The notes under the pieces were generated by a model. That model was not told the DNA's origin. It worked only from the letters and a program-made list of their open reading frames with translations, and made no database searches. The translations under genes were made by a program, and so were the position numbers. A stretch of DNA of 58,970 bases from Azolla pinnata (lineage: Eukaryota; Streptophyta; Polypodiopsida; Salviniales; Salviniaceae), in NCBI GenBank assembly GCA_037176905.1, contig JBBBWG010015223.1, forward strand, positions 1-58,970, written 5' to 3'. Positions 1-10,906 of the stretch are shown one piece after another (within the stretch, counting starts at the first letter, position 1; every line of letters starts with the position of its first letter).

Positions 1-330
1 CAGCATACATACATCCACACACATACACACACATGCATGGATATGCATGCACACAGCATACATACATCCACACACATGCATGGATGCACACCCATAGCAT
101 GCATGCATGCATCCATGCCTAGACACACATAGCAATGCACACATAGCATGGCATGCATCATGAAAGGTTTCTTCTTGTCTTTCATACATATGCATATGCG
201 TATGCATGCATGCATCCACACACATGCATGGATGCAAACACCATGGTATGTATGCATTCCACCCACAGCATGCACATAGCATTCATTGCATGCATACATC
301 ATCATACATCATCATACATCATGAAAAGAA
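1..330. repeat. ATGCAT/ACACATACAT microsatellite
   Basis: Compound simple-sequence DNA built from CATGCATG, ACACACAT and ATACAT words. It keeps overlapping frames open by chance and gives peptides rich in His, Met, Cys and Ala, which I do not regard as genes. It runs off the left edge of the window. Confidence 0.9.
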
Positions 331-1033
331 AGAAGAAAAGGTCGTTAGAAGAACAGAAACAAGCAGAGAAGATTCCTTCCCCTGTTCCTCTTCTTCAGAC
401 TTCCACCAAGCTTCTTCTTCTTTTTGTTTGTTTGTTTTTTGGCTATGGAGCCTTCCTCCTCCAGCAGAAGATTTCAAGTCATCCACTCCCACTTCATCCA
501 GCCTCTTCCCTCTCCTCCTCCTCCTCCTCCTCAAGGTTCACTCCTCAAACTGCAGCTGGAATTTCATTGCTGGTGTTCTCCCCTGCTCCATTTGATGAAA
601 TCAATCCGGGGTTTCTTCCTGTGTAGAATACCATTTCAGAGTGGATTCCACCCTACTTTGCCCGTCTTCTCCATCCCCCTGAGTTTCAGGGTATCCATGT
701 TTTGGGATTCTCTTTGATCACACAGAGACCAGCTCTGCCATCCTGTACTTGGAAATGGGCGTCATGTTGAAGTGGGTGGTGCTTACGATACACGGAATGT
801 GGCTTTTTGAAGCATATGTAGTGTTGGGAGAATTCGGGGCAAAGCACTGAACTCTACTTGCCAAAAGATGTGTAATCTAAACAGTGGCTATGAAAGCTTC
901 CATGACGATAGATAGACTGCTGTATTATCAGCTGCCTGTTGTAGCCAGCCGATCGTTCTCTTGTAGCTACAAATATCTCCTGCAAGAATTTTGTTTCTAG
1001 TCATTCTTTGCTAAAAGCCGTGCTTATTTTCAG
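331..1033 (+). other. Upstream region of the acyl-CoA synthetase gene
   Basis: A pyrimidine-rich stretch (about 370-540, CTTCTTC and CTCCTC runs) followed by ordinary mixed sequence. The missing first exon or 5' UTR of the downstream acyl-CoA synthetase gene should lie here, but I could not pick a convincing ATG exon. ATGs at about 755, 764 and 903 are candidates only. Confidence 0.4.
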
Positions 1034-4000
1034 GGGAGGTTGGACTGAGCTTGGAGCCAACAGCTGGAGAGTTTTACATCAGTATGAGCATATCTCAGTT
1101 GAAGCATATTTGTGCTATTTGCCCATTCGATCTTTCCTGACGGTACCTTTTTCTGCAACAGAGAATGGTTATAGTGTTGAACTACCGGAGAAGCTCAGTA
1201 CCGGTAAATGGAATGTCTATAGGTGCCATCGGAACACTCAGCTCCATTTTTTACATATAATAAACACTTTTGAAACTTTAGTGGGAAAACGTTGAAATGC
1301 CTCTGAGTCTTGTTATCACATCAAATGATTTGGATTAATCCAAAAGGAGAGAGGAAGGGGGGAATGGATGACCTTATAATTTGGTGCAAAGGGTGCAAAT
1401 AATTTCTCCTTCTGCTGAGTGCACCTAGGTCATTTGGGGATGTAATGCTAATTGAGAGAGCATCAGGGATCAATAAAGAAGAATTCAAGGGTATTTCAGG
1501 GCTTTCCCCCCCTTATTTTGTACTGAGAACCAACTTTTTGTGTGTTGATTTGTTGGACAACTAGATCCGCACATTCTCCATTACGGCTAATAGACCACTT
1601 TCCCGACCGGCCTGAGGACCGAACTTTGCATGACAACTTCATGTAAGTAGAAGGTCTATTGGTGCCCTATCTCATTCAGGGAACGCCTTCTAGCATTTTA
1701 TACTAAGTTTCAATGAAAACTTTTGATCCAGGTTTTCACTGGAAAAGTTTGGAGACCTGAATTATCTGGGCACCAGGGTTCGCGATGACGGAAGTGTCGG
1801 AGAGTAAGTCTGAACTGGTTTCATCTTATTCCTATCAAATGCTATTGAAGTATGTACATTCTGAAGCATGTCAGTGAATAGCCCTAGGCCGTGCCTCTCG
1901 TGTTGATGGAGGATTGACACTATTCGTTGTTGAATCCAGTTTCAAGTGTATTTTAAATAGTTAGTTGTTTTGGTTAATCATGACTGGAATACAAATCCTC
2001 ATGGTGAGGAACACCTTTTGAAGTTAAGATACAAGTGGATTACCTATGCTGAAGCTGGGAAAGCTAGAGCAGCAATTGGATCTGGTTTAATCTTGCATGG
2101 AATATCAAAGGTGTGTGCTGCAACATTTTAAGTTGATTACTTCTCTTTGGAGATGGAAGTTTAAAATAAAACTAATTGATGTCTCCAAACCTTTATTCGT
2201 GAAAAAACTTTTCTGAACTATATGCTTGTAATGAACCATTCACAAACAGGGCTCTTGCGTTGGAATATATATGATCAATCGTGCAGAATGGGTTGTTACA
2301 GATCTTGCATGCTTATCGTACTCTTTCATCTCTGTTCCTTTATATGATACACTCGGTGAGTTTTACATTGTTGTTTAGGTAGAGATCTAATTCACTCTTT
2401 TCTGCTTTGTTTTACCTGAAATACCCATTCTAAGCCCTGGATCAATTGTCATTTATTTCAGCAAATTATAGGGCCGATGTATCTTCTTTCTTTCTGTCAT
2501 TTTCTGTTTAAACTGTAATCGTCAATACATTATTGTTTCCTTGCAGGCCCTGATGCCGTAAAATTCATTATGGATCAATCAGAGATGGCATGTGTGTTCT
2601 GCACTCTTGATAAGCTTCAGTCTGTAAGCACAAATAGTCTTTGATTACATATGTTCCTCAAAATTAGGACTTCATGAAATATTTGATGAAGCAAGTTACA
2701 ACTGTTAAATTCATTCAATTAGAACTTCCTTCTCTAATTGCATTCTGTATCTTCTTCCAAACGGGCCCTGAAAATGTATATTTCATTTTCTTTTTAGGTT
2801 CTCAACTCTATTTCCGAGCAATCTACAGTCCGATTGATTGTGGTACTGCTAAAAGTTTTTAGTGCTGTGATCTCAAAAGGTTTCACAAGCCCCAATTTTT
2901 TCTTGCAATTTATATGCTTGATAGGTAGTTGGTGGGAATCAAGCTCTGCTACATTTGCTTCCTTCTAAACCAGGGGTGGACATTGTTTCTTTTTCAAAGC
3001 TACAAGAACAAGTAAGCTTCAATGGAACTATTTCATTCTACTTGTTTAATGCAACTGGCTCATTTCACATGAAAATATGTATGCTGTATTGTTAATATAT
3101 GTCTGAAGTATTCCCACAGTACTAATCTATTTCATACCATAAATGGTTGCAGTTATTCGACTGATCAAATACGCTTATTAGCACTAAATGTATTGAATTA
3201 TTAATCGACTCATTTATAACTCGTCTTCTTGAATGCACTTTCTCTAGGGTCAAAGTAATTTGAAGTCCTTTGTGCCACCTCTGGCTGAAGATATTGCAAC
3301 AATATGTTACACTTCAGGCACGACAGGAATCCCCAAGGTTGGGTTTGCGCCTCAAAAAGGATTTATCGTTCTGAATGTATGAAGTTGTTAACTAATGCGA
3401 CTGATTCAGGGGGCTGTTTTAAGTCATGGAAATATTTTTTCTAATATAGCAGCTGCTAGTGTAAGACTTCGAATCTATTCCACCGATGTGTAAGCTTTCT
3501 GACATCACTGATTATTTGCTAGCAGCCCTCTTTGCGGATGAAGTTATGTCCTGTATGTTATAATCATTGTTTCTGTTCCACAAAACAGGTATATTTCATA
3601 TCTTCCGCTAGCCCACATTTATGAAAGAGCAGCTCTCGTTCTAATGTCAACTCACGGTGCGGCCATTGGGTTTTATCAAGGGGTGAGGCTGTATACATTT
3701 AAAGAATCTCTATCCTTATTGTTGAAAAAAGTTGAATGTCTGTTGCTCTTGATTTCTAGGATGCCATGAAATTGTTCAATGACGTCGAGATTCTGAGACC
3801 AACAATTTTTGCTAGCGTGCCCCGTATTTACAATCGCATATATGATGGGTAATGGAAGAGTGTCTTCTCATATGCATGCAAACACATTGTGTTGGGTTTA
3901 GAAACGAGGGTTGGAAGAGAAAACGTATGTCAGAAACTACCTTGGCCATGTTTCAGTTAAATTATTGTCCTTTGAGCTATTGCAGGGTTATATCAGCTGT

Positions 4001-6620
4001 GAGATCATCAGGTGGTATAAGCGAGAGGCTTTTCAATATTGCATATAATGCAAAAAAGCACGCCCTTCAAACAGGTATGCTTCTTGCTTCCAGGAGTTCT
4101 GTGCAGGCCAAAAGAAGAGCTCAAGAAGTGATAAATATTATGTTTATTGTCAGGAAAGATTCCATCTCCTATTTGGGATCTCTTAGTCTTTAATAAAATC
4201 AAAGCAAGGTTGGGCGGTCGTGTGCGCTTTATGACATCGGGTGCGTCGCCATTATCAGCAGAAGTCCTAGATTTTCTTAGAATGTAACAAATCTAACGTC
4301 TTTGCAGCTCCAAAAGTTCAGATTCAGCTTAAGAAAAGAACTCCTTTTTCCAGCCTATTCTAACACCCTGGTTGTTCATAACAGTTGTTTTGGTGGTTAT
4401 GTTGCTGAAGGGTATGGTATGACAGAGACAGCTTGTTTCATTACTTCAAATGATGAAGATGACAACACGTCCGGCCATGTTGGATCGCCAATTCCAGGAT
4501 CTGGTGATCTAAGACATTTCTGTTGAACAATCTTCAAATGCATTAGTTTCCAAAGATGGCTATTCCACCTCCAATAGGATAAACGGTGCAGTAAATGTAA
4601 AAATACTTTCTGTAGCTAGGCTGCTAAATCGAGTACAGAATTGCTGCTCGAATCCATTCTGATTTTGGGTGTCCGATATCTTAACACCGTGTTTTGACTC
4701 TGACATTTCGACACCAACGAAGGAGATGTGTCGTTGGAAAGAGAAGTAAAAGCAATGATGCAATTCGGATTTGACTGCGGACTCATGTTTTCTTTTGCAA
4801 AATATGTTTGCTTGTGGACTCATGCAAATTTATGTTCCATTTGCAGAGATCAAGCTGGTGGATGTTCCAGAGATGAACTATACAGCAGAGGATATGCCAC
4901 ATCCGAGGGGAGAGATCTGCGTGAGGGGGCCAGTCATTTTCAAGGGCTATTACAAAGCGGAAGCACAAACGTATGATCGATTTATCATCGAAGTTTTTTT
5001 TCTTTCTACACGATTCTGATCACTGTGCTAAAAAACTGTATTTGCAATTTGCAGAAGGGAAGTTGTGGATGAGGAAGGCTGGCTGCACACAGGAGATATC
5101 GGAGAGTGGTTGCCCGGCGGAAGGCTGAAAATTATCGACAGGTCTCGGTCGAATCAATACGTTTTGCGACAAATTTTTTGTGTTTATTTGAGGAGATTGA
5201 ATGGAGTTTCAAGCACAAAATCTGCGATTTAATCGACAATGGAGGGGGATTCACTCTATCTGCGATTGAATTTCTGGACAGGAAGAAGAATATCTTCAAG
5301 CTTGCGCAAGGAGAGTACATCGCTCCGGAGAAGATAGAGAACGTGTATTCGAGAAGCAAGTTCATCGCACAATGCTTCGTACATGGTAAAAATGTTAAAA
5401 AAAAGGCATTAATCGGGTTTTCGATTTGGGATACCAGGTAGAAAATTGGGGCAGCTAATTGAATCCTTTTCTATGTGACATGTGTATGTAGGGGATAGCT
5501 TGAACTCAAGCCTGGTTGCCATTATTGTTGTCGATCCCGAGGAGCTTTCAAAATGGGCTAAAACAAGAGGCATTAAGGTTCCCCTCAGGGATTGTCAATG
5601 TGCAATTCTATCATTATCTATCTGAATATCTATCATTATCTATCTGAATATCTATCATTATCTATTTGTCTAACCATTTATCATTGTCTATCTATCTATC
5701 TAAATATCTATCATTATCTATTCATCTAACTATTTATCATTATCTATCTATCTAACTATCTATCATTATCTATCTAAATCTCTATCATTACCTATTTATC
5801 TAACTATTTCTCATTATCTATCTGTCTATCTAACCATCTATCATTATCTATCTATCTATCCATCTATCATTATCTATCTATCTATCTATCTATCTATCAT
5901 TATCTATCTATCTAACTATCTATCTATCTATATAGAGTGACTTAACCACATCTATGTCTTAGCTACATATGTTGTTATGCCCTGTGTACATGGATTTACA
6001 GCACGCGAATGATGTGGAAGCTCTATGCAAAGATCCGGAGGTGCGAGCAACTGTTCTGGCTGACATGGATGCCTTAGGACATGCAGCTCAGGTGAGGAAT
6101 CTGGCTCTTGCTTTTGTGAATCTTTCTTCCTTCCTTTTCTTTTTTTTTTTGGGTTTTTGTGTCATGAGAAAGCAACATCTTGATGCTTACCACGATCCAC
6201 GGCATATCGCGAATTCTCGGAAAAAAAAAATCGATGCATGAAAAACCAGCTGCGCGGGTTCGAATTCGTCAAATCCATAGCTCTGATCGCGGAGCCATTT
6301 ACGGTGGAGAATGGGATGCTCACACCCACTTTCAAGGTAAAAGACTTTTCTTTTGAATTTCGCGGTTTGAAGAACCGATGCAAATTTTACATTATCTGGT
6401 GTTTTGTTTTCCGGGGGATTTGGTCTGTCTGATCAGGATTTTTGTGCATTGGTCTTTGTTTTTCCTGGTCTTTCTGTTTGTGTTTTTTTCTTTTTTTGTT
6501 TTTGTTTTGGGTTATGGCTAGGTCAAAAGGCCCCAAGCAAGGGCCCGTTTCGCAAAGGCCATAGACGACATGTATGCGGAGCTTGCTTCGAGAGAAACAC
6601 TTGGAAGGTCGATGCTGTGA
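1034..6620 (+). CDS. LACS: Peroxisomal long-chain acyl-CoA synthetase, LACS6/7 type (5' end unresolved)
   Basis: Activates fatty acids to acyl-CoA with ATP, feeding peroxisomal beta-oxidation. Exons with matching phases: 1034-1222, 1565-1642, 1732-1803, 2029-2110, 2250-2355, 2547-2623, 2798-2842, 2925-3011, 3248-3337, 3410-3489, 3589-3682, 3760-3848, 3986-4074, 4154-4283, 4385-4503, 4847-4970, 5055-5141, 5282-5385, 5492-5577, 6002-6091, 6250-6336, 6522-6620. About 700 residues are visible, the usual family length. Seen motifs: NGYSVELPEKL near the start, the AMP-binding P-loop TSGTTGIPKG (exons 3248-3337 and 3410-3489), GYGMTET, and GWLHTGDIG. It ends in SML, a peroxisomal PTS1-type tripeptide, and carries a PTS2-like nonapeptide RVLHQYEHI (1068-1094). 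The first exon reads open upstream but has no in-frame ATG, so the start is probably in an upstream exon. Family assignment is firm; LACS7 rather than LACS6 is inferred from having both signals. Confidence 0.93.
5592..5935. repeat. (TATC)n compound microsatellite in LACS intron
   Basis: Roughly 340 bp of TCTATCATTATCTATC words inside the intron between the exons ending at 5577 and starting at 6002. It accounts for that intron being longer than its neighbours. Confidence 0.95.
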
Positions 6621-7469
6621 TGGGCATCCATTGGAAGCTGCGATCGATCCTGTGCCAAGGGTCTGGTTCGATCAACATATAGATTGCTTCTTAGCTTTGC
6701 TTACTGCTACGGCAGAGCGATCAGCAAACTCGATTGCAGGAAATGACCGAGGCTTTGGACGATTGTGGTATATGATCGATCGCATAACGATCAGGTAATT
6801 GAGCGATTGTAAAAACGACTGTTCTGATCGGCGTTACCTGCTAATAATGGTCAACTTGGCCTTTTCTCCATTGCTAAACCAGTTGGGTATCGGTAATAAT
6901 ATCGAAGGTGGCAAACAGAGGGTATTTTTCATGGCCAAACAGGCCTCTCACGAGCTTGACAACGGTGATGATCGATGTTGCTGCGAAATGTCTGTTTAGG
7001 GTTTTTTAAGGTGTCCCTAGGAACAACCCTAGAACCCAAACCGAGAACCCTAAAAGTCAAAGGAGACGGGAAACAGACGATGCTAGCCATGGATTTGCTC
7101 GATGAGAAGGGAAACATCGGATGAATCTGCAGACATGGATCTGAGCTGGAGCAAAGCTCTCCGAGAAACACTTCGAATCGATCGAAAGAGGCTCTTGCGG
7201 GAGCATATGCATGTGCCGATCTCATCTGTTGGACACAGGACCTTGCTTGCTATATGCGCAATATACATAGGATTACGAAGCATCGGCGAATCTGTAGCTA
7301 CTGTTGGGCGCGTAATTGATTCTTCTTGCCGGATTCCCCATCCAAGCGTTGTTCTTGGCGCGTTTTTTGTTTTCTCTGGATCGCATCGCTAGCTCGTTGT
7401 TTCCGTGTTAAATCGTGTTGTTTCGAGTATCAGAAGCAAAGCCCAGAAGGCCCCCTTCTTGTTAGGGCT
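6621..7469. other. Intergenic region after LACS
   Basis: Presumed 3' UTR of the acyl-CoA synthetase gene followed by spacer. Short open frames around 7100-7390 match nothing I recognise. I see no supported gene here. Confidence 0.5.
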
Positions 7470-7475
7470 TTTAGG

Positions 7476-8474
7476 GTCCATGCCATCCATGCCATCCACC
7501 ATGCCATCCATGCCATCCAGCATGCCATCAATGCCATCCACCATGCCATCCAAGCCATGCCAAGCCATGCCTTTCATGCCATCCACCATGCCATCCATGC
7601 CATACCATTCATGCCATCCACTATGCCATCCAAGCCATGCCAAGCCATGCCTTTCATGCCATCCATGCCATACCATTCATGCCAGCCACCATGCCATGCC
7701 AAGCCATGCCCTTCATGCCATATGTCATGCCATTCATGCCATCCATTGCATGCCATTCATGCCATATGTCATGCCATCACATGCCATGCCATGCCATGCC
7801 AGCCACCATCCCATCCATGCCATGCCATGCCGTATGTTATGCCATCACATGCCATGCCATGCCATATGTCATGCCATCACATGCCATGCCATGCCATGCC
7901 AGCCACCATCCCATCCATGCCATGCCATGCCATATGTTATGCCATCACATGCCATGCCATGCCATGCCACCCACCATCCCATCAAAGCCATGCCATGCCA
8001 TTCATGCCATATGCCATGCCATTCATGCCATATGTCATGCCAAGCCATGCCACTCATGCCAGCCACCATGCCATGCCAAGCCATGCCCTTCATGCCATAT
8101 GTCATGCCATTCATGCCATCCACCATGCCATCCATGCCAAGCCATGCCATTCATGCCATATGTCATGCCATGCCAAGCCATGCCATTCATGCCATGCCAT
8201 GCCATGCCATGCCATGCCATCCACCATCCCATCCATGCCATATGTCATGCCACATGTCATGTCATGCCATGCCATGCCGTACATGCCATATGTCATGCCA
8301 TCCATGCCATGCCGTACATGCCATATGTCATGCCATCCATGCCATGCCATGCCATCCACCATCCCATCCATGCCATATGTCATGCCACATGTCATGTCAT
8401 GCCATGCCATGCCGTACATGCCATATGTCATGCCATGCCATGCCATACATGTCATATGCCATGCCATCCATGGC
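7476..8474. repeat. CCATG pentamer satellite, about 1 kb
   Basis: Built from CCATG/ATGCC pentamers with variants CCATC, CCAAG, CATATGT and CCACC, and with higher-order near-duplicates (for example the block near 8240-8330 recurs near 8370-8460). A 5-bp period cycles through all frames and contains no stop codon, so all three plus-strand frames stay open for hundreds of codons and minus-strand frames are also largely open. These frames are a by-product of the repeat. It ends about 170 bp upstream of the RPS17 start codon. Confidence 0.95.
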
Positions 8475-8524
8475 ATAGAAGAAAAACAAAACAGAGTTTT
8501 TCCTCACTCGGAAGAGACGATTCT

Positions 8525-8534
8525 AAAACCCTAA
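8525..8534 (+). promoter_or_regulatory. Telo-box upstream of RPS17
   Basis: An AAACCCTAA motif about 110 bp before the RPS17 ATG. In plants such telo-boxes are common in promoters or leaders of ribosomal-protein and other translation genes. The position fits that pattern; function here is inferred. Confidence 0.5.
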
Positions 8535-8539
8535 TCCAC

Positions 8540-8588
8540 AGAAGAAGAAGAAGAAGAAGAAGAAGAAGAAGAAGAAGAAGAAGAAGCA
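8540..8588 (+). repeat. (GAA)n tract in RPS17 leader
   Basis: About 15 GAA units directly upstream of the RPS17 start, probably in its 5' UTR. Similar GAA/CTT tracts recur next to several genes in this window. Confidence 0.9.
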
Positions 8589-8644
8589 AGGAGGAGGCAG
8601 AGGAGGAGGAGAAGCAGCACGCAGCGCAGGCGAGCATCGACGTC

Positions 8645-9650
8645 ATGAAACCCATCATCGCCCTCGTCCTCTCCAACAAGATGCAGAAGTCCGTCGTCGT
8701 CGCTTCCTACCACTTCTGGGAGGACACCGTCCACAAGAAGAAGGTGCAGCGCCGGACCAAGCTCATGGCCCATGACGAGCACAACCAGTGCAACATCGGG
8801 GATTGGGTAGGCTCTGGAAGCTCTTTTCTGTCCCTGTCTTTCTTTCTTTCCTTCCTTCCGTTTTGCTTCCCTGCGTCTTTTGGCAGAAACGATCCTGCAC
8901 CATCTTGCGCACAACAGGGAGAAATCTAGTGGTTTTTTGACTCGCTGGAAAGGAAAATTGGATCTGAGATGCCTATCTTCATGGTTCTGCGTAGACACTC
9001 TTTCGTGTGCATGATGTACATGTCTGCGGTTGTGTGTTGATGATCTCCTTACTGATGTATGTATATATTCATGGGTGTCGATACATTGGGAAGAAACTGA
9101 AATCTGATGTGATCTTATGGAGGAATGGCTGCTCAAACATAGCACACCATACCAAGAATACTCCCACACTCCCCATCAACATGTGTAGTGTGTATTGAAG
9201 GTGACGTTTGGTTAATGATGGTACATTGTCCTGTCACAAACAAGTTTAACAAGGCGGGAAGCTTTCTCAAACAGGTCAAATATATGCCTTTGGGGAATGC
9301 CTAAAGAGATGCATGTAGTCAGGCTAGTGCACACTCTAATAGGCATTGCATATATGTAGGCTTGTATCAAGGTTAAAGTGGATACATATGGTATATATAT
9401 CGATTTTGGAGGCTTGCTAATTAACGTGAACACCGTTATTGTTTATCTCATGCCTTGTTTTTCTTTGAATGAGAAATTGTTTCTTGTATCTTGAATTCCA
9501 AATTTGCTTCAGGTGAGGCTTGCTCCTTCACGCCCTTTGAGCAGGAGAAAAAGATGGATAGTGGCAGAGATTGTGAAAAAAGAGAAGGTTTATGTCCGAC
9601 CAGAAGAGTCAAACACTTCTGCCGCATCCACTGAAACACCAGCTTCATAA
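8645..9650 (+). CDS. RPS17: Small-subunit ribosomal protein uS17, mitochondrial type
   Basis: Binds 16S-type rRNA in the small ribosomal subunit. Two exons, 8645-8806 and 9513-9650, join in phase to give 99 residues. The N-terminus carries the S17 signature region (VLSNKMQKSVVVASY), then KLMAHDEHNQCNIGD, and exon 2 gives PSRPLSRRKRWIVAEIVKK. Length and sequence fit the short plant mitochondrial S17 proteins, which lack a long cleavable presequence, better than plastid S17, which has a transit peptide. One oddity is GDWV where GDRV is usual; the Trp codon is the last codon of exon 1. A telo-box and a GAA tract lie upstream, and the 1-kb CCATG satellite lies beyond them. Identification is secure; the mitochondrial location is inferred. 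Confidence 0.93.
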
Positions 9651-10906
9651 AAAAGTGGCCTTGGAAGATCAATCCATCATTCAACACTTTAAATGAGTCA
9701 TTACTGAACACATTACATGAATCGCTAGTTTGTTGTGTTATGGGAATTCCCCTCCGATTTTATAAGCATGGGCTATGGAATGAATGTTATGAGGGGTGCT
9801 TATGTGCATGGTTTGAGCTCACAAACTCGAGTTATCAGGGATATTGTTAGTTTAACCTTCTGGAGCCATCGGTTTCTGAGTGTATATATCTATTTCTTGT
9901 TGTTCTGGACCGTTGGATGTTAGCCAGCTTCCTAGATGAACTGTAATAACAGCTGCCATGGTAATGTTCTGACTGTACCTCGATCACATGTTTTATGTAC
10001 CTCTTGGAGGTTAACTTCAAAGTCCTTGCTGAATGATTGTTTGGGTGCTACCTCCAGTCTCTCGTCTATTCATTATTCTTTGTAACATAATCAGGAGTGT
10101 ATCAACTAAGAATTCTAGTTATCTTTAATGTGTTGGTCAGTGGGTAAGTTTCGTGTGAATAGTCCTGAGGAAATTTGGATGATATAACATGGAAAGCTAC
10201 ATATAAAACAGGCGTTTAACTTGTATACTGGAAGAGTCAACCAATCTTTTTAAGCCTTTGACAAAAGCTTTTATGGCTTAACACTAGATCAAACATTAGT
10301 TGATAATCACAATGGTATCTGTGACTTGTCCATCATCATAATCATCATCACATTGATGCCTCTTCTGGCTTGACAAAACAACCTAAATGTTTGATGTAAT
10401 AATCTATCTGAGTCTCCTGTGTGATGGGTCGTCTTTCTGACCTGCTGCTTACCATTTTGTGATGATTCATTATCTGATGAAAGACCATCTCAAGCAAATA
10501 CAAGAAACTTTAAAGAACAGCTAATCTATCGAAGTAAATCCGACACAAAAGTGCAAGCCTTGTTCGTGAGATATGCAATTCAAGTTGAGACATCCATGCA
10601 GCTCCAGTCCACAATTATGTTATTGTACAAAGCATCAATTTTCTGATACTCGAGAAGTCTGTATTTAACTAAACAATACAAAAATGCACAAAACGTCACA
10701 TCAATCTCCCAAGAGAAATCTTGGTAGGATATATGACTCTTTCCATACTTGTGATAATTCGGAAGATGCCTTAGCTCTTCTGACTGAAATAAGATCACCC
10801 TTGAGTGGAGTAAAGATAGGCCTATAAATGAAAGGGCTATACAGTATTTTTGCTGTTAAGATGTCATGCATGATCATATAGCAGAGGCGACATCCACAAC
10901 CGATCA
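9651..10906. other. Convergent intergenic region between RPS17 and ERD2
   Basis: AT-rich spacer that should contain both 3' UTRs, since the two genes converge. The short open frames here look random. I see no gene, RNA or marked repeat. Confidence 0.6.

Noticed and set aside
7326-8929. Three overlapping plus-strand frames of 357-430 codons rich in Met, Pro, Cys, His and Ala
   Set aside because: They are produced by the stop-free CCATG pentamer satellite; all frames give the same cyclic peptide.
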